Source of the DNA: Sapria himalayana
Taxonomy: Eukaryota > Streptophyta > Magnoliopsida > Malpighiales > Rafflesiaceae
Length of the DNA: 64,000 nucleotides
Assembly: GCA_029783825.1 (NCBI GenBank)
Contig: JAREIK010002419.1
Location: forward strand, 171,151-235,150
Reading direction: 5' to 3'
Shown: one piece after another, positions 1-14,275 of the stretch
Layout of the letters: the number at the start of each line of letters is the position of its first letter
How positions within the stretch are numbered: the first letter of the stretch is position 1
Notes under the pieces: generated by a model
What the model was told of the DNA's origin: nothing
Seen by the model: only the letters and a program-made list of their open reading frames with translations
Databases searched by the model: none
Translations under genes and position numbers: made by a program

Positions 1-1204
1 TTAGTTTGGTAGTACTTTTTAAAAGTGTTTACAGGGATAAAAATTAAGTGTTTTTAGGACTATGACAAAAAATTTCATTAGTAATATTTTAAATAACTCT
101 TTTAAAATCCTAAAAAAATAATTGAAGTTTTCTTTTAATAGCCACACTGGCATATTTATATTTTAAATCTTCAAAATTTGTTTGATGTAATTAAAACATC
201 TATGTATTGTATTTATCTTTAAATATCAATTTATTATTTTTAAATTTTATGAAATATTTGAATATTTTTTATCATTCAAAAATTTCAAATCTTCTAGTAA
301 ATATTTTTAAAAAAATTCTATAATCATAAAAATATTTTTAAAAAAATATAAATATTTACTTGTTAATTTATTAATTTAGATATTTTTATAATTTTATTTA
401 TTTAATAATACTATTAAATATTTTAGTTTTATAGTAGTAGTAATTTTTATGTATGTTTATTTATTAATTAAAATATCTTAAAAAATGATTATAATTATAT
501 AATTAATTATTTAATGTTTTTTAAATACAAATATTTAAATATCATAATTAAATTCTTTGAAACAAATATTTGTATAATTTTTTTAAAATTTTATAATCAT
601 AAAAATAGTTTTTTAGCCTATATTAATATAAATCATTTATTTATAATATCCTATTTTTATAATTATATGAGAAAAATGTGACCCTCAAGGATTGCTCATC
701 CATTGACCATGACATACCATTAATATATGAAATCACATAAAATATTAAAAAAAATAATATAAAAGAATTAATTTATTAAAGATTTGCGATGAAAATTATC
801 CCAAGCCAAAATAGCAAGAAAATAATTATATCTAAATACATATATTTTGTGAAAATTATCATTTAAGAAATAATCGCTAGAAAATAAATATAAAATCAAT
901 AAGAAAAATTTTAGAATATTATTTAGCGAGGGATTTATCTTTAATTAATTAGCAAGAAAAAATCCAAATTTAAAGTTATTGCTAAAATATACACCATTCT
1001 TTGTGGGAAAATTTACGATAATATTAGCTAGGAACAATTTTCAATCAAATATTTCGAAATCTAATCCATCAAAAATCCATTGATAATTTATAGTTCAATG
1101 TAAAATCTAACATCTCTTAATATTCCCTAGCTAATGCTTAGATAATTAACTTGGGATTATTTCCCTAGCTAAATTTTGTAGCTAAAAAATATTTTTTTAT
1201 AGTG
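1..1204. mobile_element. Terminal region of a CACTA (En/Spm-like) DNA transposon, cut by window edge
   Basis: The segment ends in TAGTG at 1200-1204, the reverse complement of a CACTA terminus, and the preceding 400 bases carry the short subterminal words typical of this superfamily, for example variants of CCCTAGCTAAATT at about 1020-1190, in both orientations. The terminus read inward is CACTATAAAAAAATA, a little different from the CACTACAAGAAAA ends at 15815 and 62056. Bases 1-660 are very AT-rich with no reading frame or motif I recognise; they may be element interior. The three bases after the end (AAA) would be one copy of the 3-bp target duplication, but the partner lies outside the window. 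The tetranucleotide array starts within a few bases of the terminus. Family assignment is from terminus and subterminal repeats only. Confidence 0.6.
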
Positions 1205-1422
1205 AAACAGACATATAGATAGATAGATAAATAGAAAAAAATCTAGATAGATAGAAAGATAAATAGATAGATAGATAGACAAATAGAATGACAGATAGAT
1301 AGATAGATAGATAAACAAATACATAGATATATAAATAAATAGATAGATAGATAGAAAGACTGATAGATAGACTAATAGATATATAGATAGATAGTTATAT
1401 AGATATAAAGATATATAGACAG

Positions 1423-1453
<31 letters not shown>

Positions 1454-1841
1454 ATAGATAGATAGATAGACAAATAGATAGATAGATAGACAGACAGATA
1501 GAGAGATAGATAGACAAACAAATAGATAGAAAGATATATAGATAGATACATAGATATATAGAAAAATGGTAGATAGATAAATTGGTAGATAGATAAACAC
1601 ATAGATAGATCGATCGATAGATAGATAGATGGATATATAAACAAAAAGATAGACAAGAAGATAGAAAGATACTTAAACAGATATATAGATAGATAGATTT
1701 ATAGATAGATAGATAGATAAACAAATAAATAAATAGATAGATAGATAGTCAAATAGATAGACAGACAGATAGAAAGATAACATATAGATAGATATACAGA
1801 TAGATAGATAAATAAATAAATTGATAGATAGAAAGATAAAT

Positions 1842-1964
1842 AGAAGATAGTTAGACAAATAGATAGATAGATAGATATATATATATATAGATAATGGACA
1901 AATAGATATACAGATAGATATATATATATATATATCTGTCTATCTATTTGTCTAACTATCTTCT
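1842..1964. repeat. Inverted repeat with 29-bp arms inside the GATA array
   Basis: The arm at 1842-1870 and the arm at 1936-1964 are reverse complements with a single mismatch, separated by about 65 bases that include two TA-rich runs. The right arm is CTAT-type, so for about 40 bases the array strand is flipped and then returns to GATA. A stem-loop could form. It looks like a local fold-back or template-switch event. Confidence 0.8.
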
Positions 1965-2319
1965 ATATATCTTCTATATATATATCTATATATATCTTAT
2001 ATGTATATAGACAGTGAGATAGATAGATATATTGATAGAGAGACGTATAGATAGATAGATAGATAGACACATCGATAGATAGACACACATACATATAAAC
2101 AAATAGATGAATAAATAGATATGAAAACAAAAAAACAATAGATAAACAAAAAATCAGGGAGGCATACAGTATATCACGTAGGCAGAAAAGAAATTGACAC
2201 ATGGATAGAGAGATAGTCAAATAAATAGATAACCAGATAGATAGACAAATACATAGATAGATATATAGATAGTTATATAGATAAATTCATACATAGATTC
2301 ATATATCGATAATTAGACA

Positions 2320-3190
2320 GGTTGATTCCCAAATTGAAAGATAGAAAGATAGTTATATAGACAAATAGATAAACAAATAAATAGACAAATATATAGATAA
2401 ATAAAGACATAGATAGATAGATATATAGACAGATAGAGAGATTGATAGATAGATATAAAGATATTTAGTAAATTAGATAGATAGACAAACAGATAGATAA
2501 ACATATAGATAGATAGATACATATATAGATTGACAAATAGAAAGTTAGATAGATCAATAGATAGAAAGATAAACAAATAAATAGAAATTGAAACAAATAA
2601 ATATATTAACAAATAGATAGATATATAGATAGGCAGGCTGACATTTAGTCAGACATGGATACACACATACATACATATAGATAGATATACATACAAAAAA
2701 TAAAAAAATAGATAGATAGAGAATCAAATAGATAGATGTATAGATAGTTTGATAGATAGATTAATAGACTTATTGATTTCCAGACAGATAGACAGATAGA
2801 TAGTCAGATAGTTAAATTGATAGATAGATAATTGATAGACAAATAGATATACAGATAGATAGACAAATAGATAGGCACATAGATAAATAGATAGATATAA
2901 AGATAGAAAGAAAAATAGATAGACAGAGAGATTGACAGATAGAGAGATATAAAGATATTTAAAAAATAGATAGATAGATAAACAGATAGATAAACATATA
3001 GATAGACATATAGATTGACAGATAGATACATAGATAGATTGAAAAACAGATAGATAGATAGATCAATAGATAGAAAGATAAACAAATAAATAGAAATAGA
3101 GACAAATAAATAAATAAACAAATAGATAGATAGATATATATATATATATATATATATAGATAGGTAGGCTGACATTTAGTCAGAAAATGC
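2320..3190. repeat. Segmental tandem duplication, about 530 bp period, in GATA array
   Basis: A distinctive word, GGCTGACATTTAGTCAGA, occurs at about 2636 and again at about 3167. The preceding stretches also match in order: AAATAGAAA followed by ACAAATAAA, and GATCAATAGATAGAAAGATA. The two copies differ by substitutions and by a TA-run expansion in the second. The array therefore grew partly by duplication of long blocks, not only by slippage. Confidence 0.7.
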
Positions 3191-4439
3191 TACACACATA
3201 CTAGATAGATATACATAAAAACAAATAAACAAATAGATAGATAGAGAATGAAATAGATAGATGTATAAATTGTTTGATAGATGAATTAATAGACCTATTG
3301 ATTGCCAGATAAATAGACAAATATTTAGATAAATAGATACACATATATATAGATTGATATATAGTCAGATAAATAAATCGATAGATAGACAATTAAATAG
3401 ATAGATAGATAAATATATCGATAGATAAATACACATATTGATAGATAGAATGATTGCTAGATTAATAGATAGATTGTTAGGCAAATTGATTGATAGATTA
3501 ATATATAAATTGATTAGCATTCAGATAGACATACATACAAATATAAAAATAGATATACAAACTGATAGATAAATAGATAGAAAGGAAGATAGATATACAT
3601 ACATATAGATAGAGAGATAGAAAAACAGGTAGGTAGGCATTCAGGCATGTAGGTAGATAAACAAATAGATAGACAAACAAATAGATAAAAATAAGACACA
3701 TAAAGGAAGACAGACGAATAGATAGATAAATATATAGATAGTTTGATATAATGATTAATACATAGATTAAAAGACTAATAGATAGACAGATTAATAGACT
3801 TCTAGATATATAGATAGATAAATACACAAATAGATTGACAGATAGATAGTCATATATATGAATAGATAGAAAGATAGACAAATAGATAGATAAATATTTA
3901 GATTGAAAGATAGATCGATAAATTCATAGATAAAATGATTTATAGATAAATAGATATGCAAATTAATGGAAAGATTAATAGACAAATCAATAGATAAATA
4001 GATAGACTATTAGATAGGTAATTAGATAGAGAGATACATAGACAAATAGATAGACAAAAAGATAGATATATTATTAGAAATATATATGATTGATTGATTG
4101 ACAAATAGATTTATAGATAGATAGACAAATAAATAGACAAATAAATAGATAGATAGATATAAAAATATATAGATAGCTAGTTAGCTAGTTAGTTAGATAG
4201 ATATATAGATTGTCAGAAAGATACAAAAATAGTTATATAGTTTGTTAGATAGATATACAAATAGATTCACAGATAGAGAGAATGATTGATTGATTGATAG
4301 GTAGATAAAAAGTTAGATAGATAGATAGATAGTATATAGATAGACATTTAGCTAGAAAGACAAAGAGATAGATAGATAGTTAAGTAGATAGATAATAGAT
4401 AGATGGATACATAGACAGATAGATAAATAGAAAAATTGA

Positions 4440-4640
4440 TACGTAGATAGATAGATAGACATATTGATAGAGAAACAAATTGATAGACATGCAGATAGTT
4501 AATTAGTCAGTTAGTCAGCCAGGCAAACATTCATATAGGTAGGTAGATAGATAGACAAAAAGAAAAATAAATAAATAGTCAAACATACAAACAAAAAGAC
4601 AGATAGTAGAAAAGCATATATATAGATAGTTTGATAAATA
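4440..4640. repeat. Non-GATA marker segment shared with 22990-23190
   Basis: The words TTAGTCAGTTAGTCA, then a CAGGCA element, then ACATTCA and GGTAGGTAG lie in the same order here and near 23050. Flanks also agree, including TTGATAGAGAAACAAAT before and ACATACAAAC after. The two loci are about 18.6 kb apart in the same orientation and are now separated by a CACTA element, so the duplication may predate that insertion. Shorter relatives of the word occur near 3630 and 8530. Confidence 0.65.
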
Positions 4641-7600
4641 GATTAATTGAAAGATTGATAGAGAGATAGATAGATTGACTTAATGATAGATATATTGATA
4701 GACAAATAGATAGATAGACAAATAGCTAGATAGATTGATAGATAAAATGATAGATAGATAGATTGATTGATTGATAGATAGACTATTCAAAAGATTGATA
4801 TATTAATTGATAGATATAATAATAGACAGATAAATAGACAAAATGATAGACAAATAGATATATAGGTTGATAGATAGACAAACATATAGACAGATAGATA
4901 GGTAGATAGATTGATAGATAGTTATATAGATATAAAGATAGATAGATAGATAGATAGACAAATAGAGAGTTGATAGAATGATAGAAAGATAAAAAGATAA
5001 ACAAATAGATCGATAGATATATAGATGTATAGATTGATATATAAATTGATAGACAGATAGATTGATAGATAAATAGATAAAATGATTAATTGATAAATAT
5101 ATTCATAAATAGATTGAAAGAAAGATTAATAGATAGATAGAAACAAAGATAGATAAATAGATAGATAGATAGACAGAAAGATAGATAGATAGTAAGATAA
5201 ATAAATATACAGTTTGATATACATGTTGATAGATAAAGAGATATATAGTTAGAAAGATAGATAGTTAAATAAATAGAAACATAGATAGATAGACTAATAG
5301 ATAAAAAAATAAGTTGATAGATAGATAAACAAATTGATGGTAATAAAGATAGATAGATATATTTACAAATAGAATGATTGATTGATAGACAGATTCATAT
5401 ATAGATTAATAATCAGATAGATAGATAGATAGATACAAAGAAATATAAATAGATAGATATATACAAAGAGACACATAATTAGATAAATATATAGAAAAAT
5501 TGATAGATAGTTTGATAGACATATAGATTGATAGATAAATAGATAGACAATGATAAATATATAGATAGAGAGATAGACAGATAGACAGATAGAGATATAA
5601 AAAGATAGATATATAGTCAGATAGATAGTTAGATAGATAGATAGAGATAGAGAAAGATAGATATATAGACATATAGATAGTTAGATAGATTGATAGATTG
5701 ATTAATTGATTGACAGACATATAGGTAGATAGATAGATACATAAATACATAAATAGATATATAGATAGATTATTAAATAGATACATAGATATATATTGAT
5801 TGATATATAAATAGATAGATAGGTAGACATATAGATAGGCATATAGATAGACATATAGATAGATAGATTGATTGATTGATTAATAGACATATTGATATAA
5901 AGGCTGATTAATAGACAAATATATAGACATATATATAAATAAATAGATAGATAGACAAAAAGATAGATGATAGATTGATAGTTAGATAATAAATAGGTAA
6001 ACAGATATTTAGTTAGAATGTTTGATTGAAAGATATTCAAATAAATAGATTGACAGATATATTGGTATATAGATAGATAGTCAAATAAATAGACATATAG
6101 ATTGAAAAATAGATAGATAGATAGATAAATATATATACAAATAGATAGACAGATAGATAGATATATATATATATATACACAAATTGAAAGATAAATAGAT
6201 AGATATATATAAATATAGAGATATAGATAGATAGATTTATTAATAAATTGATAGATAAAAAATAGATAGAAAGATAGTTAGATAGAATGAAAAATAGATA
6301 GACATATAGATAGACAAATAGATAGATAGATAGACGGATAGATATATAGATAGATATACAGATAGATAGATAGATAGAGATATAGATACATAAATATATT
6401 GATAGATGGATAGACAGATAGACACACATATAAACAGAAAGAAAGATAGGTAAACAGACAGATTGACAGATTTATAGATAAATAGATATACATATAGATA
6501 GATAGATAGATATATATATATATATATACAGATATATTGACAGACTGATAGATTGAAAGATAAATAGATATGATGATAGATAGATATATAGAAACATAGA
6601 TAGAATGATAGTTAGATAGATAGACAAATAGATAGACATATTGATAGACAAATAGATAGATAGATAGATAGTAAAGAAGATAGATAAATAGATAGATAAA
6701 CAAATAAATAGACATATTGATAGATATATTGATACACAGATAGTTAGACAGAAAGATAGACTTATAAATACTTAATAGAAAGGCAAATCTATAGACATAT
6801 AAATAGATAGTTATATAGCCAAATTTATAGACAGATAGATTGGAAAATAAATAAAAAGATAGATAGATAAATAGATAGACATATATCTAGATAAATTGAT
6901 ATATAAAATGAATGATAGATTGATATATTGATTGATAACTAGATTGAAAGAATGATAGATTGAAAGATTGATAAATAGATTGATACAATGATATATAGAT
7001 AGATAAATAGATAGATAGACAAATAGATAGAATAATAGATGGATAGAAAGATAGATAGATAAATAGACAGAAAAATAGACAATGGATTGGCAAATATATT
7101 GATAGTTAGATATACAAATATATAAATAAATAGATAAATAGACATATAGACAAATAGATATTTAAATGGATAGGAAGATAGAAAGATAGAAAGATATACA
7201 GATAAATTGATAAATAGATAGATGGATAGATTGATAGACAGATTGATAGACAAATACAAGATAGACATATAGTTATAATGATTGATTGATAAATAGATTC
7301 ATAGAATGATTGAAAGATAGATTGATAGACATATAGAAATAAAGATAGATTAACAGATAGATAGATAGATAGATACATGGATAGAAAGATACATAGATAA
7401 CAGATATATAGATAGATTGATATACACGTTGATAGAGAGATCTATAGATAGAAAGATAGATAGATAGATAGATAAATAAATAGACAGACAGATAGATAGA
7501 TAAACTAATAGATAGACAAATAAGAAGATAGATAGATAAATAGATCGATGGATATATAGATAGAATGATTGATTGATGACAAATCCATAAATAGATTGAT

Positions 7601-9318
7601 AGTCAGATTAATAGATAGATAGATACAAATATATATAAATAGATAAAGAGATAAAATGATAGACACATAAATATAAATAGAATGATAGATAGATTGATAG
7701 ATTGATAGACAGATAGATTGATAAATAGATAAATAGATAGACAATGATAGATACATAAATAGATAGATAGACAGATAAATATATAAAGAGATAGATAGAT
7801 AGACATATAGTTAGATAGATAGATAGAGTAAAGACAGATCGATATACATATTGATAGACACATTGATAGACAAGTTGATTTATATATCTTTAGAAAGATA
7901 GATACCCAACTAAATAGATAGATAGATTGGAAAATTGATAGACAAATAGATATACAGATAGATATATAGATAGATATACAAATAGATAGATAGATATATA
8001 GACAGATTGATCAATAGATAGATATATTGATAGAGAGATAGACATATATATATATATATATGCCTATAGATAAATAAATAGATTCACAGATAGACAAATA
8101 TCTAGATAAATAGATTTATAGATAGATAGATAGATAGACAGACAGATAGATTGTTAGATAGATAGATAGATAGATTGATTGATAGATATATAGGTAGACA
8201 TATATATAGACAGATAGATAGGAAGATTGATAGTTAGAAAGAAAGATAGATATTTAAAAAAAATGATATATATATATATATAGACAAATTGATAGACATA
8301 TAGATAGAAAAATAGATATAAAGATAGATAGACATATAGATAGATAGATAAATAGATAAATTGATTGTTAAATAGATAGATAGATTGACAGATATCAAGA
8401 CAGATAGATAGACTGACAGATAGCAAGACAAATAGATAGACAGATAGATATATAGATAGATAGACAGATAGATAAATATACAAATAAATAGACTAACAAA
8501 TAGAAAAATAGATAGACAGTTAGAAAGACATATAGTCAGTTAGTGAGTCAGACAGAAAGGAAAATAGTCACGCAAGCAGTTTTATAGATAGACAAATAGA
8601 CAGACTAACTGAATGATTGACAAACTTATAGATAGATAGATATTTAGTTAGATATATAGATAGATATAATGATAGATATATAGATTGATAGACAAATAGA
8701 TATATATACACAATTAGTTAGATAGATAGATAGACAAATAGAATGATTGATTTTTAGATAGATACATAGACAAATTGATAGATAGATAAATAAATAGATT
8801 GATAGAGAGATAGATACAAAGATAGATAAATAAATATATAGCCACATATTTAGACAGATAGAGAGATAGATAGAATGTTTAATAAATAGATAGATTGATA
8901 GACATGTTGATAAATAGATAGATATATAGATACATAAATAGATAGATAGATTTTTAAATAGAGAGGCCGTTGGAGAGATAGATGGATAGATAGATAGAAA
9001 GACAGATTGATAAATAAATAGTTTGATATACAAAAAAGTAAACAGATAGATAAATTGAAAGATAAATTGAAGGATAGATAGACAAATAGTTAGAAGATAA
9101 ATAAACAAATAGATATACAGATAGATATACATAAAGAGATACAGATATATATATATATAGAAAGATTAAAAGATAAACATATAGATGGTATATTGATATA
9201 TAGACATATACATAGACAAATAAATAGGTAGATAGATAGGAAAAAAGATAGACAGATAGATAAAAGTTAGATTGACACACATAGATAAATAGATAGATTG
9301 ATTGATATATAAATAGAT

Positions 9319-9320
<2 letters not shown>

Positions 9321-9376
<56 letters not shown>
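9321..9376. repeat. (TA)n tract within GATA array
   Basis: A near-perfect run of about 28 TA units. Comparable runs occur elsewhere in the arrays. It is expected to be length-unstable and prone to cruciform formation. Confidence 0.9.
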
Positions 9377-9379
<3 letters not shown>

Positions 9380-11801
9380 GATATATAGACATATATATAG
9401 ATAGATAGATTGATAGATAGATAAAAAGATACATAGAAATATAGATGGAATGATAGATAGAAAAACAAATAGACAGATAGATAGATAGACATAATGATAT
9501 AAAAATAGACTGAAAAATAGATACATAGATAAAAGATAAACAAATAGATAGAAAGATAGATAGGTAGATAGATAGACAGATAGGTAGATAGATTGTTAGA
9601 ATGATAGATAGATAAATAAATAGATAGTTAGATAGATGACAGACAAATAGATAGATAAATAGATAGACAGATAGATAGACAGATAGATATATAGTTATAT
9701 AAATTGTTAGATTGATAGATAGATAAATAAATAGATAAATAAATAGATAAATAAATAGATAAATAGATAGATAAATAGATAGATAACAGATAAATAGATA
9801 GATAGATAGATATATATATATATATAGACAAATAGATATACATATAGATTGATTGATTGATAAAAAGATAGATTGACAGATAGATTGATTGATAGAAAGA
9901 AAGATAGATATATAAATAGACAAATAAATAGATAGATAGATATATAGGTATATTGACAGACAGACATATAGATAGATAGATAGAAAGATTTTTAGTCAGA
10001 TGGGTTGATAAATAGATAGATAGATACATAGATATATAGATTGAAAGATATACAGATAGATAAATAGATAGAAATACCGATAGATAGATATATAAGATAG
10101 ATAGATAGATGACAAACACATAGACAGACAAATAGATAGACAAAAAAATAGATAGATAGATAGAGGGATAGATAGATAGATAGATAAACAAATAAATAGA
10201 CTTACATATAGACAGATGGATTGATTGATTGATACACAAATAGATAGATAGATAGATAGATACACATATAGATAGATTAATAGATTGATCGACAGATTGA
10301 AAGATAGATAGACAGATAGATAAATAGATAGATTGAAATATAAATAGTCACATAGCTAGATAGATAGATAGATAGCTAGATATATAGAAAGATAGATACA
10401 TAAGTAAATAGATAAATAAATAGATAGATAAATTGACAGATAGATAGACAGACATATAGATAGATAGATAGTCATATAGGTAGATAGATAGACAGACAGA
10501 CAGATAGATAGATAGATAGACTGATATAAAGACATATAGATAGACCAATAGATAGATAGATTATAAAGATACAGGTTGACTAATAGATAGACTAATAGAT
10601 TCATGGATAGATAGAATGATTGATTGATATACGGATCGATAGACAAATAGATAGACAAATAGATAGACAAATAGATGCATAGATATATAGACAGATAGAT
10701 AAACAAATTGATAATTAGATTAATAAAAAGAATGATAGATAGATCAATAGAAAGATTCATAGATAGATTGAATAAAAAATTGATAGATATATTGATTGAC
10801 ATATTGATAGATAGATTTATAGATATATAGATTGATAGAATTATAGATAGAAAGATAGATATATAGACAGATATATAGATAGATAGAAAGATTATTAGAC
10901 AGATAGATAGATAGACAAATAGAAACATATATGATAGAAAAATAAAAACATAGAAAGAAAGATAGATATATAGATAGATAGACCAAAAGATAATAGATAT
11001 ATTGAAAGATTAATAGTCAAATAGATAGACAAATATATAGAGAGATAGTTATATAAATAAATGGATATAATGATAATAGAAATACAGATTGATACAAAGT
11101 AAAATAGTTAGACAGAATGATAATAGATATATAAAATGATATATACTAAAATAGATATACAGACAGATAGATAGATATATAAATAAATATGTATATATAT
11201 ATATATATAAATAGATAGAAAGATAGATAAATAGATAAATATACATATACATACAGATAAATAGATAGATAGAAAGATAGATAGACAAACATATGGATAG
11301 AGTGATGGAGAGATAAATAGACAAATAGATAAAAAAATAGATTGGAAGATAGATTGATAGATAGAAAGATAAACATTAAAACATATAAATAAATAGAAAA
11401 ATGAATAGACAAGTAGAAAAATAGATAGAGAGAGAGAGAGATATAGATAGATATATAAACATGTAGAAATATTTATAGATATACCTACAAATAGATCGAT
11501 AGATAGACATACAAACAGATAGAAAATAGATAGAAAGATATATAGACAAATAGATAAAAAGATTGATATTCAAATTGATAAATAGATTGATAGATATATT
11601 GATAGACACACAAATATATAGATTGAAAGATAAATAAATCGAAAAATGAATATATAGAATGTTTGAAAGATAGATCGGCAGATAGGTAGGCATAAAGATA
11701 GATAGATAGATAGACAAATAGACAGGTAGATAGACAAACACATAGATAGATATATTAACATAAAGATAGATAGATTGAAAAATAGATAGATAGATAGTTA
11801 T

Positions 11802-12221
11802 TTGGAAACCATAAGAGGTCATAAGAAGCAGCGAGTGTACGGCATCGACTCGAATGGAGTGACATTTTGTTGTAGCATTCAAGCTTCTATTTAATTTGTC
11901 TCAGCAATGGTGGATGAGGCGGTTGAACAACAAGCAATGGAAACAAATGAATATATTGTAGTTATGGAGAACAAAATGAAAAAGAAGGATGAGCAGATAT
12001 CTCATTAGATGGAAGATATATATGAAATTAAAGAACATAAGGATGAGCAGTATACTAATTTGATGGAAGAAATACAAGAAATTAAAGAAATGAATGATGA
12101 GATGAAAGAAATTAAGAATGTAATGCAACAGCAGATGTCCTATATGAAGACACAGTTAGTTGCATTGGTGCAACAAATAGCATTCCGAGATCTGGCTATG
12201 AAACCTCGTAGGAGAGGCTAA
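11802..12221 (+). pseudogene. C-terminal remnant of a plant En/Spm (Ptta-like) transposase-associated protein
   Basis: One reading frame runs from the array border to a TAA at 12219-12221, broken by TAA at 11892 and TAG at 12006. Its start reads GHKKQRVYGIDS, which resembles the conserved GGTKKGRVYGLGS block I recall from the C-terminal part of plant Ptta/En/Spm (Transposase_24) proteins. After an ATG at 11907 it becomes a strongly charged coiled coil rich in Glu, Lys and Met (repeats like EIKEMNDEMKEIKNVMQQQM), which is also usual at the end of that family. The coil ends in KPRRRG. The N-terminal DNA-binding part is missing, cut at the GATA border. A splice acceptor-like TTTGTCTCAG precedes the ATG, so the first stop could lie in an intron. 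The family call rests on a short motif plus context. Confidence 0.45.
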
Positions 12222-13119
12222 CTTTTTCTACAAATTATGAGAATGATTTCGTATGAGAATTATTTATGAACTGTTATTGATTTTTGTTTATGTGTAGCAA
12301 AACATATTTAGATTTTTTTTAGGTTTCAATTTTTTTTATTCTGGTTTTCTTCTTTTATTTTCTGATTAACTTAATAATGATTCTTTGTAGGACATATTAT
12401 GTGAGACGCACGAAAACATTCTAATTCAAAGCAATCAGACAGTGCCACTATCTTTCCAATGCATTGGTCCCATATTTACTAATTTCAGCTTGATCAAAAG
12501 GGGGCCTAGCTTCTATTATTTCATTATTCCAAAAAAAAAATTATTTTTGCACTCTATTTATTTCTAAACATCATTTATGGATATCTTTTACATTTTTGTT
12601 GAAGCTATATGATTATCAACTTTAATTTGTGTTTGTTCATGTCTATAATAACTATTTTTATATATTTGTGAATATGTTTGTGTCCCCGAATTTTTTGTGT
12701 AGATTTTTAGTATATTATAGGTATGTAAAAGCTTTGGTTGGTCCTACATGGTGCTTGGAACAACACCTTAGCTTCTGAAGTTGTGAGATGAACCAAAAAA
12801 ATTAATTCCACGCAAACGCAGGTTTGTTGTTGACACTCTTATTTTGTGCAAATAAGCATCGTCGCAGTTTAGATCTATGATTGCTTGTTATCTGTTATTA
12901 ATTTGTAAATGTAGTATGTTATGCTCTATGTGCAGGTGTAATAATGTTCTCTATCTGTGTGGAGTACCAAAGGAAAAAGAACTAGAAATGCTGACCATGC
13001 CTGAGAGATCTATATGCGTATTTTTTAAGTCGTATACTATTTTCTTATGTTGTCTTTTATGGTATGTGTATTTGCATTAAAATGCAAGTGTGTGTGTCAT
13101 CTAAGGCTATGTGATTATA
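12222..13119. other. CACTA interior without a recognised gene
   Basis: Moderately AT-rich unique sequence with T-rich runs. A short open frame at 12877-13080 has Cys-rich hydrophobic content and looks like chance. TTGTGAGATGAA occurs at about 12780 and again near 13648 after a similar context (CTTTGG/CTTGGA, then AAGTTGTGAGATGAA), which suggests an old internal duplication. I see no RNA gene or regulatory motif that I can defend. Confidence 0.4.
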
Positions 13120-13485
13120 TATACATACTTATAATACTGTAGTATGTACGTACATATATACTTGGTATAAATGTATGTATATACTCAGTATATATCTACG
13201 TATATACTGAGTATATAAATGCATATATCCCGAGTATATATGTTTATATATACGGAGTATATTTGTACGTATATACTCAGTATATATTTTTGTATATAAT
13301 GAATATATTTGTATGTATATACTTAGTATATAAATATATATATACTACAGTATATGCGTATGTATATACTCGGTATATATGTACATTATATAATGTAGTA
13401 TATGTACGTATTTACTAAGTATATGCGTACTTTTATATTTTAGTATATACGTACGTATATACCGAATAAATATATAAGTGGGTGC
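13120..13485. repeat. Palindromic minisatellite, TATACTCAGTATA family
   Basis: About a dozen degenerate units of roughly 25-35 bases built around TATACTCAGTATA or TATACTGAGTATA, alternating with TGTACGTATATA. The core is itself a near palindrome, so each unit can form a small hairpin. The same unit reappears at 14079-14275. It lies inside the truncated CACTA element. Confidence 0.75.
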
Positions 13486-13833
13486 ATATATTTATTTGTA
13501 GACATGTATATATTGTCATATGTAAACACCCATTTACACACAGCCACACTATTGAATATATAATTGCTCAGGCTGGTCTGGTCATCATCGTCCATTGCTC
13601 ACAGATGCAAGTAATAAAAGCCTTGGATATTAAACTTTTCCTAAAGTTGTGAGATGAAGATATTTCTGGTCCAAGCCAGCCATGCATATAAAGGTTGGTC
13701 TTAAAAATCTTACTAATTGTATTGATAGGCAATTATCACATGGTACCAAGCGAACGTATGAGTAAATAAGATTTTTTGCTCTATGTTCTTTTATGATTGG
13801 TTCTAATTATACTAGGTCTTAGAATGATGATGA

Positions 13834-14043
13834 TATGATGCTCGTGTAGCGTCATGTAATTCTGGTCTAGGAAGAACATTAGGACCTATTTTTGGAGAAG
13901 CTGCTCGCCGCCTTGTCAAAAACTCTCTCAATCTCAAGTTCATCAGTCGAGCATCATCGCTCACCCTACTTTTATTATCAGCAGCAGCAGCGGTGGCAAT
14001 GGTTGCAACAATGACAGTGGGACAGCGGCGGCTGTGGCAGTAG
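13834..14043 (+). other. Open stretch of 69 codons with alanine/serine-coding trinucleotide run, unrecognised
   Basis: Between stops at 13831 and 14041 the plus strand is open and locally much less AT-rich than its surroundings. It reads GLGRTLGPIFGEAARRLVKN and then an Ala-rich part from a GCAGCAGCAGC run at about 13980. It has no ATG until its last third. It could be a leader or exon of the transposon, or a captured host fragment. I do not recognise a family, and it is short enough to be chance. Confidence 0.25.
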
Positions 14044-14078
14044 AGATGGTAGCGGCAGCAGCAACATCAAGAAATGTG

Positions 14079-14275
14079 GTATATACGTACGTGTATACTC
14101 TATATATATGTATGTATAATACTATAGTATTTTATGTACATATACTGAGTATATATGTACTTAGTATATATGTACACATAATACTACATTTTATATATAC
14201 ATATGCTACAATAATATATGTACGTGTGAAATGCTAGTATATATGTACATATATACTATAGTATTATATATTTAT
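14079..14275. repeat. Second block of the palindromic TATACT-type minisatellite
   Basis: Units such as ATATACTGAGTATATATGTAC and TACTATAGTATT repeat here, related to the block at 13120-13485 but more degenerate. The intervening 600 bases are unrelated, so the two blocks may be one minisatellite split by an insertion, or a duplication. Confidence 0.65.

Larger units (their letters stand above)
1205..11797. repeat. Degenerate (GATA)n array, first block
   Basis: About 10.6 kb made almost wholly of GATA on the plus strand, with interspersed variants GATT, GACA, GAAA, AATA and TATA. Perfect runs are short, so the array is old or homogenised only locally. Reading the minus strand gives endless Tyr-Leu-Ser-Ile frames because CTAT repeats contain no stop in any frame; these are not genes. 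Larger non-GATA words recur and reveal segmental duplications. The block starts at a CACTA terminus and ends inside a broken transposase-like reading frame at about 11798. Confidence 0.95.

Noticed and set aside
12877..13080. Small Cys-rich secreted peptide gene
   Set aside because: 67 codons, no clear signal peptide cleavage pattern, and it lies in transposon interior before an AT minisatellite; chance is more likely.
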